A DNA stretch of 64,000 bases from Mucidula mucida. Lineage: Eukaryota; Basidiomycota; Agaricomycetes; Agaricales; Physalacriaceae. Shown piece by piece: positions 43,933 through 54,498 of this stretch. The DNA is taken from the NCBI GenBank assembly GCA_015501055.1, contig JADNYV010000133.1:1-64000 (forward strand). Reading direction: 5' to 3'. A program made the position numbers and the translations under genes. Numbering within the stretch: the stretch's first letter is position 1; each line of letters starts with the position of its first letter. Under the pieces are notes generated by a model. The model was not told the DNA's origin, searched no databases, and was given only the letters and a program-made list of their open reading frames with translations.

Positions 43933-44904
43933 TCAAGCCTGGTTCTTTCAATCACTTTTGTATCCCCGCCACATTTATTGTATCGTCTATTTCCGTGCTC
44001 ACCCAGCTCAGTTTGTCCGTCTGTTTCGTCAAGGTCGACACTCAAGCGTTTTGAATCATTGAATTCGTGGGCCTGGTGAGTAGAACCTAGTCGTATTGGG
44101 GTTGGATACATAACATCGAGGGACTTGCCCTTTCTTGTATGTTTATTGTCCCATATATGCATATAGCCCTGCAAATGTACATCGTTCATTCAGAATCGAG
44201 GCGCTATCAGTGTGTCATCAGGAACAGAAGGAGCATGTTGTTTACTCAAGAAACGAACGGTGAAGCTCGTGGGCAAGATAAATGTCGTCAACGAACATTA
44301 GTACCATGCTTCTGCGTCTGCGCCACATTCAAGTATACATGAGCTCAGATAACGATGGAGGATACACGGATAGTTGTCAATGCATCGAAGCGCAATGGAC
44401 CTATGAGAAGGAGCCTAAAAAACACTACATAGTGTACTTACCTTTCGAAGAACCTGGCCAGACTTAATCACGGTGTCCAACTCATATCGTGCACGCTCAC
44501 TTTGCCCTCACCTGACAATACCTACGTTCGCAATCGAAGCCTATAACTTTTGCGAAAGTAGCACCATTTCTCAAAGACTCAACAAGGCGCCCGGTGCAAG
44601 ACGGCTAGGATGGCGTCAGACCCGTGCTGCAGCGTTACCTTCCTTGGTACAGGCTTCAAACGTTATCGGGAACGTGGGACGACGGCGCATAGCTTACTTT
44701 GACTAGGATCCCATTAGGTTAAGAAGTGGGTTTATGGATTATAGTCACCGAAGCTGGTGTGTGGCGTTATCTTATGTGAAATTGACCGTGACGTCCGGGT
44801 GCTGATTGGTATGCATTTATCCAAAGAGCCTTTAGCAGGCCCAAGCAAGAGAATAACGAAGAGGAGGACTTGGGAGGTGAGCAGCATATGACTGAAAATT
44901 CGAC
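43933..44904. other. Intergenic up to inner edge of right arm
   Basis: I see no gene, RNA or transposon. Similarity to the left arm begins at about 44,905, in the FunK1-2 3' flank. Confidence 0.3.
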
Positions 44905-44967
44905 CTGTCAAATAAAACCTCTACAATACGGTACTGTGTTTAGGCTACTCATACTGAACACAATGAG

Positions 44968-47356
44968 TCAATCTTCCTTTGCCTCTGGGTACATGACATC
45001 CAAAGCGGTTGTCGTGATCTTTATACCATTCTTTCGTCTCCTTTTGTGTCTCCCAAAAGTGCGCATGATCTTGAAAAAGGCAGCATAGGTGACGAAGCCA
45101 CCAAGCGTCGTCTCGTCAAATGACTCGACTCCAGGCGCCTCCGAGGTGGAGCGCCTGCTGCTGGATTCCTGTTCTTCCTCGTCGGAGTCTTCCTCCACTA
45201 AATAGTCATCATCGGACTCTGCTTCAAGCCTTTCCATGTCTCGTCTAATGCGAGCGGCGTAGGCGGCGCTTTTAACGAAATTGCGTTGGATGACGCCTTG
45301 ATAGAATTGTCCATGCATATGCAAGAGCCATGGACGGAATTGAAAGAAGGAGCGATGAGGCTTTGGAATAAGCTTATGGTCGAAAAACATTTCACGCTTC
45401 GTAGTGTATAAATTCTCGTGGGTCAGAGAAATCCACGACAGACACGGAGAGCCTTCATTGGGCCGCAGAGGGTCGTCGGAGGCGGGTGCGCCATGCTGCA
45501 ACTCGTAGCCACAGCTAAGCATAGTCGTGATGTAGAAGAGAGATTCAAGGTCGTGCCGATAGATGTGGTGAGGAGGGTGCCCATAGGTGTCCACTTTATG
45601 GAGTTCATGCGCCATGAAAGGTCGCGTTCCCGTACGCTGCTTGGAAGGCGGTCCGGCGGAATCGCGGAACGACGATAAATCAAAGTCATTGAGGACACCA
45701 CATATCCTGCCTCTGCGTCTGTGCCACATGATGTTTCCTATACTCATATCGCGATGAATGATTCGCGGATGGTCGTAAATCCAACGGTGTACTAAGGAAA
45801 AAAAAGTCAAAATGTGTTCATCACTGGCGGTGGTAGAGCCTACCTTGCAGCACGTCGAAAAGAACTTGTGCGACTTGAAGAGTACTCGTCAGCTGTTCCA
45901 CAGGATACAGCCTTTCGTGTACGCTGACTCGGCACACCCTCGTTTCGTAATCAAAACGTTTGTCGGCAGCGAAAGTACTAGCGTCCGCGAAGTAGTCGCG
46001 AAGGCGGGTACCAGGAGTATCCTCCGACAATGGGAAATCTTGAGAATGCAAGAGGTTCGGGATATGATCAGGAACCCACGCCGCATCGTCACCGGCGTCG
46101 GCAACGGCTTTGACGATGCTATCGATGAACACGTTCTCCGCGACGCGAGAAGACGGCGGCCAGCTAATCTTGACGATGAGCTCCAGGCCTTCCCACTCGG
46201 GAGAAGTGGCCTCGAGAACGCAGGTGTTACGTCCAATGATTCCAGGCTCGCGCATCAGGATACGACCGAGCGTAAGAAGTACGGGTTTGTTGGTGACCAA
46301 GAGTCGGATCTGACGTTTCGCGAGGAGGAAAGGCTGCCCTTTAGCGACAGCCGCGGTATATGTGCTGTAAACTTCTAGGAACGGATCGGGCATCAAGGAC
46401 TCCATGATACCACGCTGTACAAGGGAGGCCCGCTGCTGACATATCAGCATAGCGATGAAGCGCTGCTCGTGCAGGTCCTGACCGGACTCAAGTTGAGTAT
46501 CGAACATCTTGAAGGGCTGACAGACAGCGATGACAGAGCGGTCGTAATAAAGGACCTGGAGCTCATTTCTCCCGACGAGCATGCCAAAGCTGTGTGTGTG
46601 GAAACTGCCACTGGAAAGAGTTTCCAGGGCATAGCGGGCGCACTGCGTGGAAACGGAATGCCGCTCATCTGCGTCGTCTTTCGGATGGAGGTCGGCGGGG
46701 AGGGCGACAGCATCGCCATCAAAACCATATAGTTTCTCTTGCTTCCTGGACCGCTTAGTTGGCCTAGCGGAGAAGTCGTCGGCGCAGGATTGGATATTGC
46801 GCTTCGCCTTGGTCTTCACATCGGCACTATGGGCCGAGTCCTGGATACGACACCATAGAGCAAGCTCCGACGGTGAGGAGTCCGCTTTAGTTATGACGCT
46901 ACTGGCAGCGTTGCACATGCCGACGTAGTCCTCATACAGAAGGGGGATGTGATCCAAACGGCAAATACTGCTGTACTTTTCCCGTGCGGCGACATACGCA
47001 GGATCAGCAAGAACGGATTCGATGATCTTCTGGAAGTCCTCGTTGGAGTCCAAGTTCTTGGGCACACCGAGAAGAACGTTTAGAAAGATGTCGGTGGGTA
47101 GATATACCCGATGGGTCCGCAAATCTCTATCGACGTATTGATCAACGTCCGAGAATTTAGGGTGCTCTTCATGGTCGAGCTGACTTCCAGAGCCATTGTC
47201 TCTGGTGGTGCTCTGTGTTGCCGTTGGAGGATTGGGTAACGGCGGCGGGGTGACAGGTGGACGTGCGCGCAGAAGTCGGGCAATGTGAGGTTGGGCGGTG
47301 GTGTTGGTCGCTTCTGTTGAAGAGATGTCGTCGCGCGACAACGAGCGTTTAGCCAT
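44968..47356 (-). CDS. FunK1-type fungal protein kinase, copy 2 right (internal deletion, frame open)
   Basis: Reading from ATG 47356 (MAKRSLSRDDISSTEATNTT), one open frame runs to the 3' end of exon 2. The last exon (about 45,793-44968) carries IIHRDMSIGNIMW, VLNDFDLSSF, GTRPFMAHELHKV and MYPEAKED. Compared with the left copy, about 337 bases are gone, covering the end of exon 1, all of intron 1 and the start of exon 2. The join ALWCRIQD|SAHSADVKTK is in frame. The deleted part encodes about 96 residues of the N-terminal domain. Last-exon identity to the left copy is only about 75-80% at protein level, unlike the near-identical outer genes. The kinase motifs are intact, so it may encode a shortened active kinase. 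Confidence 0.85.
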
Positions 47357-47581
47357 GAGTGGCAAAGGAACAGGGAATAAGCTGAGGAAGCCGACGTATT
47401 GTCGCAGTACTTATAGCCAGAACAATCGACAACGCTTGTTCCAAGTGTGGGACACAATAAAGGCCTCGTGTGTGGACGGCCAACAAGGGGAATCGTGTGG
47501 ACGGATGGCGACAATGACAACCCCTAGGCAAGTTGGTAGGTGTCACGTGTCCGTGTTCCACGTTTGGAAACCCGATCAGAT
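47357..47581 (-). promoter_or_regulatory. FunK1-2 promoter module, right arm
   Basis: On the minus strand ACGTGGAACACGGACACGTG, TTGTCATTGTCGCCATCC and CCGTCCACACGATTCCCCTT precede a TATA-like GCTATAAGTACTG near 47,408. It is about 85% like the left counterpart, and some CCATTGT elements have changed (CCCTTGT). Confidence 0.55.
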
Positions 47582-47604
47582 GGGAGTTCGAATCCTGCCT
47601 ACTG
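47582..47604 (+). other. tRNA-like 3'-half remnant, right arm
   Basis: GGGAGTTCGAATCCTGCCTA matches the left-arm remnant, with the same T-arm loop and following bases. The upstream base has changed (TGGGAG against CGGGAG), which opens the first T-stem pair. No 5' half is present. Confidence 0.5.
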
Positions 47605-47624
47605 TATATTTGTTGTGCTATCAT

Positions 47625-49149
47625 CTAAAGCCTAAAGTGTGCGAAGGTTGTCGCAGAGACCGTCAAGTCCTTCTCCAATTCGTTCACCAAGCCGAGAACC
47701 TTACAGCACGACAGAATTCCAACGAAGGGTTTCAGTAAGCAGACTCACATCTCATGCACAACCAAAGGACAACGTGAAGCCACGCCATGACCGTACGAGT
47801 GTATGATTTTGCTGTGGACCATCCTCGTCTCCAGCTCGACACGGACATTGGTGCCGCGGAACGGTCGCAGGCCTTGAACGAGGGGCTGCGTCGGGATCAT
47901 ACTCGGCATTCTCGAGACCTGGTACAAAATTGTTGCACCGTGCGCGCATCCTTTGAAACTCCGGGCTCTCCATCTTCAGGTCAAGGTTGTGTTCGTGGGT
48001 TGGACAAGTCCTAATACAATACGCTTGAGCACAAAGAATTTAGACTGGTAAATGATGCATACCCCCAAGAATGTTTCGAGGAACAATGAAAACAATATAC
48101 TCTCCTTCAGTGTTGTCATGCGTGACGACAAGTGCTTCGGTGACCTTGGCGAAGATTTCGCCATCGTTCACCACTCGTACAAGGGCGCCACGAAGTGGAT
48201 AGACCGACTCATCCCCAACAAGTTCACGCGCTCCGAGGCCAGTAGCGTTGACAAGTATGCCACCGCGGTACTCGGCAAGCAAGTAGTTTTTTTTGTTGGA
48301 ATAAAAGGCCCCCCTCCACTTTTCGTATGAACAATTGAGCACCCTTGTAGGTCACGAATTGCAGCCATCGCATATACGCATCGGTGTCAATCATTGGCGA
48401 CATTTGTTGGTAAGAGTCGACGACACCGGCCTTCTTGTTGACTTGGTGGCGATTTATGAGCATTCCATCGCGTATGACGCCCTTGATCTACACGAAGCAA
48501 AGTCAAGGCATGATAAAGAGCTTTGTAGGAGAATTACCGCCGGAGACATTCCGTGAATCTGGTTCCATTTATCTAGTCGGCCGACGTCGGCCATCTCTAG
48601 TTTCTCGACGAAGAGAAAGTTGACCATGCCCATTCGCGCGCCATGATCAAAAGCTCTCAAGTAAGCTATCGGCGGCATCCATTCCCGGAGCTTGTCGAAG
48701 GTGTAGTACGAAGTCATGCCCCAGTTCTTCGATTCCTCGATAGATGACCTGAAGAATATGTCGCGTTGAAGGTCGACGGGAGCATACGATGAACATACAT
48801 CAGTGTGCTTGCCGCAGACGGCGGGAGGCCACTCCCATACCGTACTCCCATCTGCAGAAAGGCTGTTAGAGACGGTCGGGCAATGACAGTACTTGGAATG
48901 CACATACAAAGCCCCTGCGATTTGAGAGGCGTTGCGATCCTTCAGGTCCGCCCAACGGTCAGACAATGGTTACTTGGTATCCCGCGTCCAAGAGCATCCA
49001 AGCAGTCTGATAACTCTCATGAATTAGGAGGAAACCCAAGGAAGCTCTCTTACGGTAAAGCCAACAAAGCCTCCAGCGACCACTAGAACACGCTTGTTCC
49101 TCGGAGCTGCCTGAGACTGACCTCGCTCGAGAACGAGTTCATTGACCAT
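47625..49149 (-). pseudogene. D-amino-acid oxidase pseudogene, right arm
   Basis: This is the same decayed oxidase as in the left arm, nearly base-identical, with the shared TGA after QVTIV and the split C-terminal GHG motif. It begins MVNELVLERGQSQAAPRNKR at 49149. Right-arm-specific changes include a longer T run near 48,288 (AAGTAGTTTTTTTTGTTGG) that breaks LLFQQENYLLAEYR, and small differences around 48,750 in the ISLEESKNWG segment. Confidence 0.85.
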
Positions 49150-49850
49150 TACCAGCTTGGGTGAGGTGAAAGTTGGGAGTGTAGGTGAAAGACATGTTTG
49201 TTAAGAAGGCTGTTGATGAGTTTTGCAGCTGTCCTTCAGCCTTTTATACTGGTTAGAGTAGATGCTCGTATAAGGCATTTCTTCTCGGCCTTCGGAAATT
49301 GTTGTCGGGAAAGTTAATCAATAGTAGCAGCCGTTGGATTTTGAAGCTTTCTCATGTCGAAGGATAATGACGATATTGGTCTGTGCCCTCGAGGAAGGCT
49401 TCGATGCATGTGTACTGATGAATCGCATTCCCTTTCGAGGCTGAGATAAAGGATGGACGGCGACATTGCCAGGTCCGAAATACGTCTGCGGTTGCGGCAA
49501 ATCCAGACTTATGTGGAGAATCGATTCTAGTCAAGAGACGTCTGTTCTGTCACTATCAATCAAAACATGCATGACTTTGCGGTTTAAACCTGACGTACGG
49601 AGGTCCTACAGCGTTAGCTCTGCCTTGGAAATGCCAGTATTCTTCGCAGTGCAATGATTGAACTGGCAGCATGGTCTCCGTGTTGGTGTGAATGACAGGG
49701 ATGAACACTGAGCAAGAATCGATCACGATCAATTTGATAGCACAGTCAATCTTGTTGAGCTCCGTTCACAAATGACCACTTGATCGGCCAGTTTCCAATG
49801 CGATTTTGTCGTTGGGAAGTGTCATTAGTTTAGAATACAATACTTACATT
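49150..49850. other. Intergenic between DAAO pseudogene and IDO, right arm
   Basis: It mirrors 18,704-19,461. The DAAO TATA box (GCCTTTTATACT on the plus strand) is near 49,240. No gene is seen. Confidence 0.4.
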
Positions 49851-51273
49851 TCACGGCAACAAAGCATCTCGAGTGCTGTTCCTGACATCCTTCAAGAACT
49901 TGGCTAGGTCAGTCCCACCCGTGCCCTTCAGCGGAGCCTCTGCCGCATCAGCTCTACCGACTTCCGTCTTGCCCTTCTTCGCTGGAATAATGATATACGT
50001 CGTCACAATGATTATATGGGAGTCTCTAAACGCCTTGAGCGCGCCAACTGCAGCGTTATATCCCTCCGAAAGCTTGGCGTCTCCGTGCATCTTGACCATC
50101 TCCCTGAGAGGGCGTGGATCGTTGGAGAGATGGTTCAGAAAGTTGCGATGGTGGCGCGGCATGTAAACCTGCATGCGTTCTAGAAAGGATTTCTTCTTCT
50201 CTTCCGAGCCAGTAATAGATGATGCGTGAGAGTACTGCGACACGCCCAGGAAGATGTCTAATGCGTGAACCAAAGCGCTCTGGCCTGCGCTTGGCCCAGA
50301 TAACTCTGTCGGGTACAGGATTCCTTGGCTGACCAGCTCCTCGTCGTCCAAGCCTTCGAATTCCCATTTCTTACCGTCGGGTGAAGAGTCCACGCCTTTG
50401 AACCATGGGCGCACTTGGTCGTAGAATACATTCGGATCACAGCCATCGCGAACGCGTATTAGTAGCTCTTTGAGTTCGTCGATGACTGTGGCCATACGGT
50501 GAAGGTATTCTGTGATACGGCGTACAGCAATCTCGTCGCCGACGAATGCTTCATCCATAGTCTCACGCATCAGCTCCAGAGCCTCGACGCCTCGCAATTC
50601 CATTCTTGAAGAGGTCAGATAGAATTCCTCTTCGTCGTGGGTACCAGTAAATGTTGTCTGGCAGTTCAGGTTCTCGATGGTGGGGAATGACTGGGAGGAA
50701 GGCATCTCCCAGTTATACAACACGTCGTCAGAGTAAGTGAGAACTGGAGGGAGCTGGAGGTGGTGGGAGACTTGGAGAAGGGGAATCGTGATGGAACGGG
50801 GTATAACTATAGGTGCGTCGGGTGGGAGGGAGTGGATATAAAAGTGCATTATCCATGCTAGGACGTGATGCGCTCGTCGAAGGACTACTTCCGACTTGGT
50901 GAGGTCGTCTACGGGAAGCATGGGAAGCTACACATCGCATCAGTTCACTAAATCTAACCATGAATCTGAATTGACCGACCGTCCTGACGCTCTCCCTCCA
51001 CGTCTCCGAAACTACTTTCTCTTCGTCCCGAAGATCCGGGGTACTTCCGAGCTGTATTCTGTCTACTTGTGCCTTCTCAAGGACACGTTCCCAAACGTCC
51101 CACTGTTGTGGGAGACGCGCAGGAGGGGCATGAGGAGGCATAAAACCGGTCCGGTTGTCCACATCGAAATCGTGTGCGGCGAGGGTGGTGGTATCCACGG
51201 CGCCGCCATGGCTTACCAAGACGTCGCGCCCTTGGGAGAGGAAATGCTCGGCGGGGAGGATGGGGGTCGACAT
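49851..51273 (-). CDS. Indoleamine 2,3-dioxygenase, right-arm copy
   Basis: The second complete copy of the tryptophan-cleaving haem dioxygenase. Exon 1 is 51273-50980, the intron 50979-50928 and exon 2 50927-49851. All family blocks seen in the left copy are present (LAAHDFDVDNRTGFMPP, QLPPVLTYSDDVLYNWE, MPRHHRNFLNHL, FRDSHIIIVTTYIIIPA, GTGGTDLAKFLKDVRNSTRD). Exon 1 is one codon shorter (SQGRDVLV against SQGRLDVLV), and a few residues differ (for example LIRVRDG against LMRVRDG). Both copies look functional, so the gene dose is doubled within one 34-kb stretch. Confidence 0.93.
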
Positions 51274-51769
51274 GATTCAAAGGAAGAAGAGGAAAGGCTA
51301 ATCGATGGTGTTAAAGATGATGGCGCAATTCGCGTAGAATGAGTAATCCCCGGTTTAGTGTATAGGCCTAGACGGGGGTGAGTGACTGTGAGTGAGCGGT
51401 CCGGATGACATATGATGAGCTGATTACCTGTTAACACCGGGATTTAGTCAAACAGTAAGGCTTTTGATGGAGAACATGAAAGAGGAGAGTCATGGAGAAA
51501 AATCCATGTCAGGGGCTACGGCAATCCGGCGGCTCTTGCCTCATTTGCAAATAACCGGATGCTTGCCCACTGTGGGCCATGGAGGCTGTAGCCTGTAAGA
51601 ATGGCACATCGTTCGACGTCACTGTATTTGACCAGGGATCAGCCTGTCGGCGGGAGAGTGGGGGGGAGACGCGATTTAATTTCCGGACGTGGCTGTGCTT
51701 CATCCTTCTCCGTAGTCCGTCCGCGCGTCAACTTGTGCATTCGCGTTCTTTCTTGTCGAGGCGCTACTA
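51274..51769. other. Intergenic upstream of IDO, right arm
   Basis: It mirrors 16,786-17,277 and holds the same dispersed repeat fragment (about 51,650-51,710). No gene is seen. Confidence 0.35.
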
Positions 51770-52450
51770 TTGGTGTCTAAATGCACTTGTATTCCGATCG
51801 GCCGCGTGCATCTCCGCGTCCGCGTCGAGTGTCGCGCCTTCTGAGGCAACAGGCTTAGCCTTGCTCCCGGGCTTCTCCATACCTCTCAGTAGTGTTGCAA
51901 ATCCTCAACGCAGACCGGATGGATCACAGAGTGTTGACTCGTCTTGGTCCGGCGAGTATGATGGCAAAGGGCGTATGAGCCTGAGCGTGTCGGCTTATGC
52001 GTACAACAAAGGCGCATAAATGCGGTAGCTGCTTAGTTTAGAGAGTTGCCACGACCGTTTAATTGGTGTTCGTGAGCTAACGAAGTGTGGTCTTGCACGA
52101 TGGTGCTGTAGACTCAACTCCTTCTCTGGATGACAATGCCGACTCTCTGCTGCTCAGATCAACAGCAGGGCTAATTTAAACCATCAATCTTTGTGGCTTT
52201 ACAAGAGAGCTCATTGAAGCCCGATGCAAACTAAGCAACCAGAAATATGTAAGGGTGGGCCACAAATCATGTTCGACTTGACTGAGAATTCAACCTTCAA
52301 CGCAACACAATTGAAGCTCATTATAGTGGTATCATCTTGGAAGAGAGACTCAGAGTTACAGCCAGCCGTGGTCGAAGGCGCGACACTCGACGCGGACGCG
52401 GAACTGCACGCGGCCGATCGGAATAAAAGTGCATCTGGACACCGATACGC
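51770..52450. mobile_element. Non-autonomous DNA transposon (MITE), right arm, fuller form
   Basis: About 680 bases between CGCTACTA and CGCTACTT, a probable 8-base target duplication with one change. The inverted ends (ATTGGTGTCTAAATGCACTT / TATCGGTGTCCAGATGCACT) extend inward over GATCGGCCGCGTGCA and the GCGTCCGCGTCGAGTGTCGC stretch, so the terminal repeats are about 65 bases here. The left-arm copy has lost one inner repeat and about 360 bases. No transposase frame is present. Confidence 0.78.
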
Positions 52451-52620
52451 TACTTCACCGCACTTTTAGAACCTATCATTTGCAGTGGACCTACGCCGAT
52501 ACATGACTAGTAACAGTCATTGCTCTGTCTAACAGAAGGCCCGCCCTTCGCATTCCAACGGAAGCGTTGATAGTTTGAAGTGGCGCGCCGAATATTCCGC
52601 GTTCATGAAGCATGATGGCT

Positions 52621-54300
52621 TCATCGTTTTCTAGCAACCCACATCTCAGCTCCGTACACCCACCTCATCATTGCCCTATCATCACACGTATATTCACAGT
52701 TGACTGTGGTGGTCCTCTGCTTCCCCTGCGCGTCGTTTTCTTGGAAACCATACTGTCGCATGTCGTCAAACTCAAACCCTAGACTCTCTGCAACCGCCAG
52801 AACCTCGTCTAAACTCAGTTCCACACGCTCCTGGCCACCGGTGCCATACAAAAGCGGTCCCAAATTAATCCAGACACCACCGGAGGCAAGGAGGGAGTAA
52901 ATATGAGCAAGAGTGCGGACAGGGTTCAGTAACGCGTCGATAAAGAAGAGGGTCACGATGTAGTCATAGCCAACGTCTCTCTTTCGCAAAAGAGCAACAT
53001 TAAGGACTGAAGCTGGCGGGGGATCTTTCGCCATGTCGTCGGTGTAGTTTTGATACATATCCAAGAACGGGTCTGGCATCAAGTTCTCCAGGATTCCGCG
53101 CTGCGCTAAAGTTGCTCGATGAAGACAGATGAGTACCACGATGAAGCGGCGTTCGTCCAGACATTCACATTGAGACGATGTCTGCAGGTCCACAATCTGG
53201 AAGGGTTGAGAGACGGCGACGATGGACCGGTCGTAATAGAGAAGTTGCATTTCGTTGACCCAATAAGGACTGCGAGACTGTGTGACCGAAAGCCGGCACT
53301 GGACAGGACTTCTAGAGCATATTGTGCGCATTGGAGGGAGACAGAATAGGGGTCTCCCAAATCGTTGTTTGCTTGAAAGGTAGGCGCTTTGGAAGCCTGC
53401 TCAACGGAGGCCGCAATAGCGGGGAGGACGCGCGATTTGAGTCTCTTTGCGACAGGCAGGTCCGCCGGGCGGGACTGTAGTGGGCGCTTTCTCGCATTTC
53501 AAGCCTTTCTGCGCTTCAGCTGTTTCAGTAATAGTATGCCGTAGTTCGCAGTCTCTGGGATCCAAGCCACCTAGGCAACGGGGTTTAAGAAAGAGACATG
53601 ACGGAAGAGAGACGCACCGGGCCCAGTAAGAGCAAGTTGCACCACGGTCGAGGACTCGCTTTCCTGCCCGAACATCATAGTAGAGTTGCCCTTGAGACAA
53701 CCAGGCCTCTCTACTCTATTACCAGTCGGTTCTTTAGGATAGCTTGATGATAGTCAAGATGCACCTAAGTTGTCCCTTTTGACGATGACTCGAGTCACAG
53801 CATCGCAGATTGGAGGTAATCGTTGTACAACTGATTCTTGCGTTGCCTATCTAAGAGACAGGTGTACTTGAAAGACGTTCGTGCGTTGCGATAAGAAGGG
53901 TTGTTGGCAATAGAATGAATGAGGGCGTGCATGGTCTTGTCAGACTGCCACTCGGCGCGCAGCCCTAGGATGACATGGAGGAAGACGTCGGTGGGGAAGA
54001 AGACGCCATACGTCTTCAGAGCATCATACAAGTACATGTCGACGGAAGCTCAAGCGGACGCTTTGTCTAGGCGTCAAGACGAGTTGAGGCAAGGCCTGTA
54101 TTATCGAACAATGAGTGGGTGAAGTGAGACTGGGATATGCATCGCGGTGCCTTCGATTGTTATGAGACGTTGATTTTGAAAGAAGAACGCTTTATCAGGC
54201 AGTCTGAGCAAGTCGACAACAAACAGCGCTGTATCTGTGCGCTCTGTCAACAGTCGGTTGCCAAGGGGGTTACTGTCACGTGCCCGTGTCCACCAAGTTG
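52621..54300 (-). pseudogene. FunK1-methyltransferase chimera, right arm
   Basis: It starts with a FunK1 promoter remnant (about 54,275-54,295) and an 80-codon N-terminal kinase frame (MYLYDALKTYGVFFPTDVFL, 54037-53795), then decayed kinase sequence. From 53331 to 52621 one open frame of 236 codons runs from FunK1 core (NEMQLLYYDRSIVAVSQPF; GILENLMPDPFLDMYQNYTD) through AKDP|PPASVL into the methyltransferase C-terminal part (VGYDYIVTLFFIDALLNPVR; GGVWINLGPLLYGTGGQERV) to the authentic stop. The SAM-binding GAG motif of the parent is not included, and the kinase catalytic loop is missing, so enzymatic function is unlikely. The open frame is notable. Confidence 0.85.
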
Positions 54301-54498
54301 CCTCAGGCGGAAAACTGTGATAATAAGTACTCGTAACGCAGCGCTAACTACGATTCGTTCTCACAGACACACAGCGGATATCTTGACGTATGGCATCCGT
54401 CTCAGTGTCGCATCAGCCGGGAGAGGACATAAAATAACAACTTTGAGTAGTAGTATACATATAAGCAATAGTATCTGGTATCGAAAGTAACACCAGCT

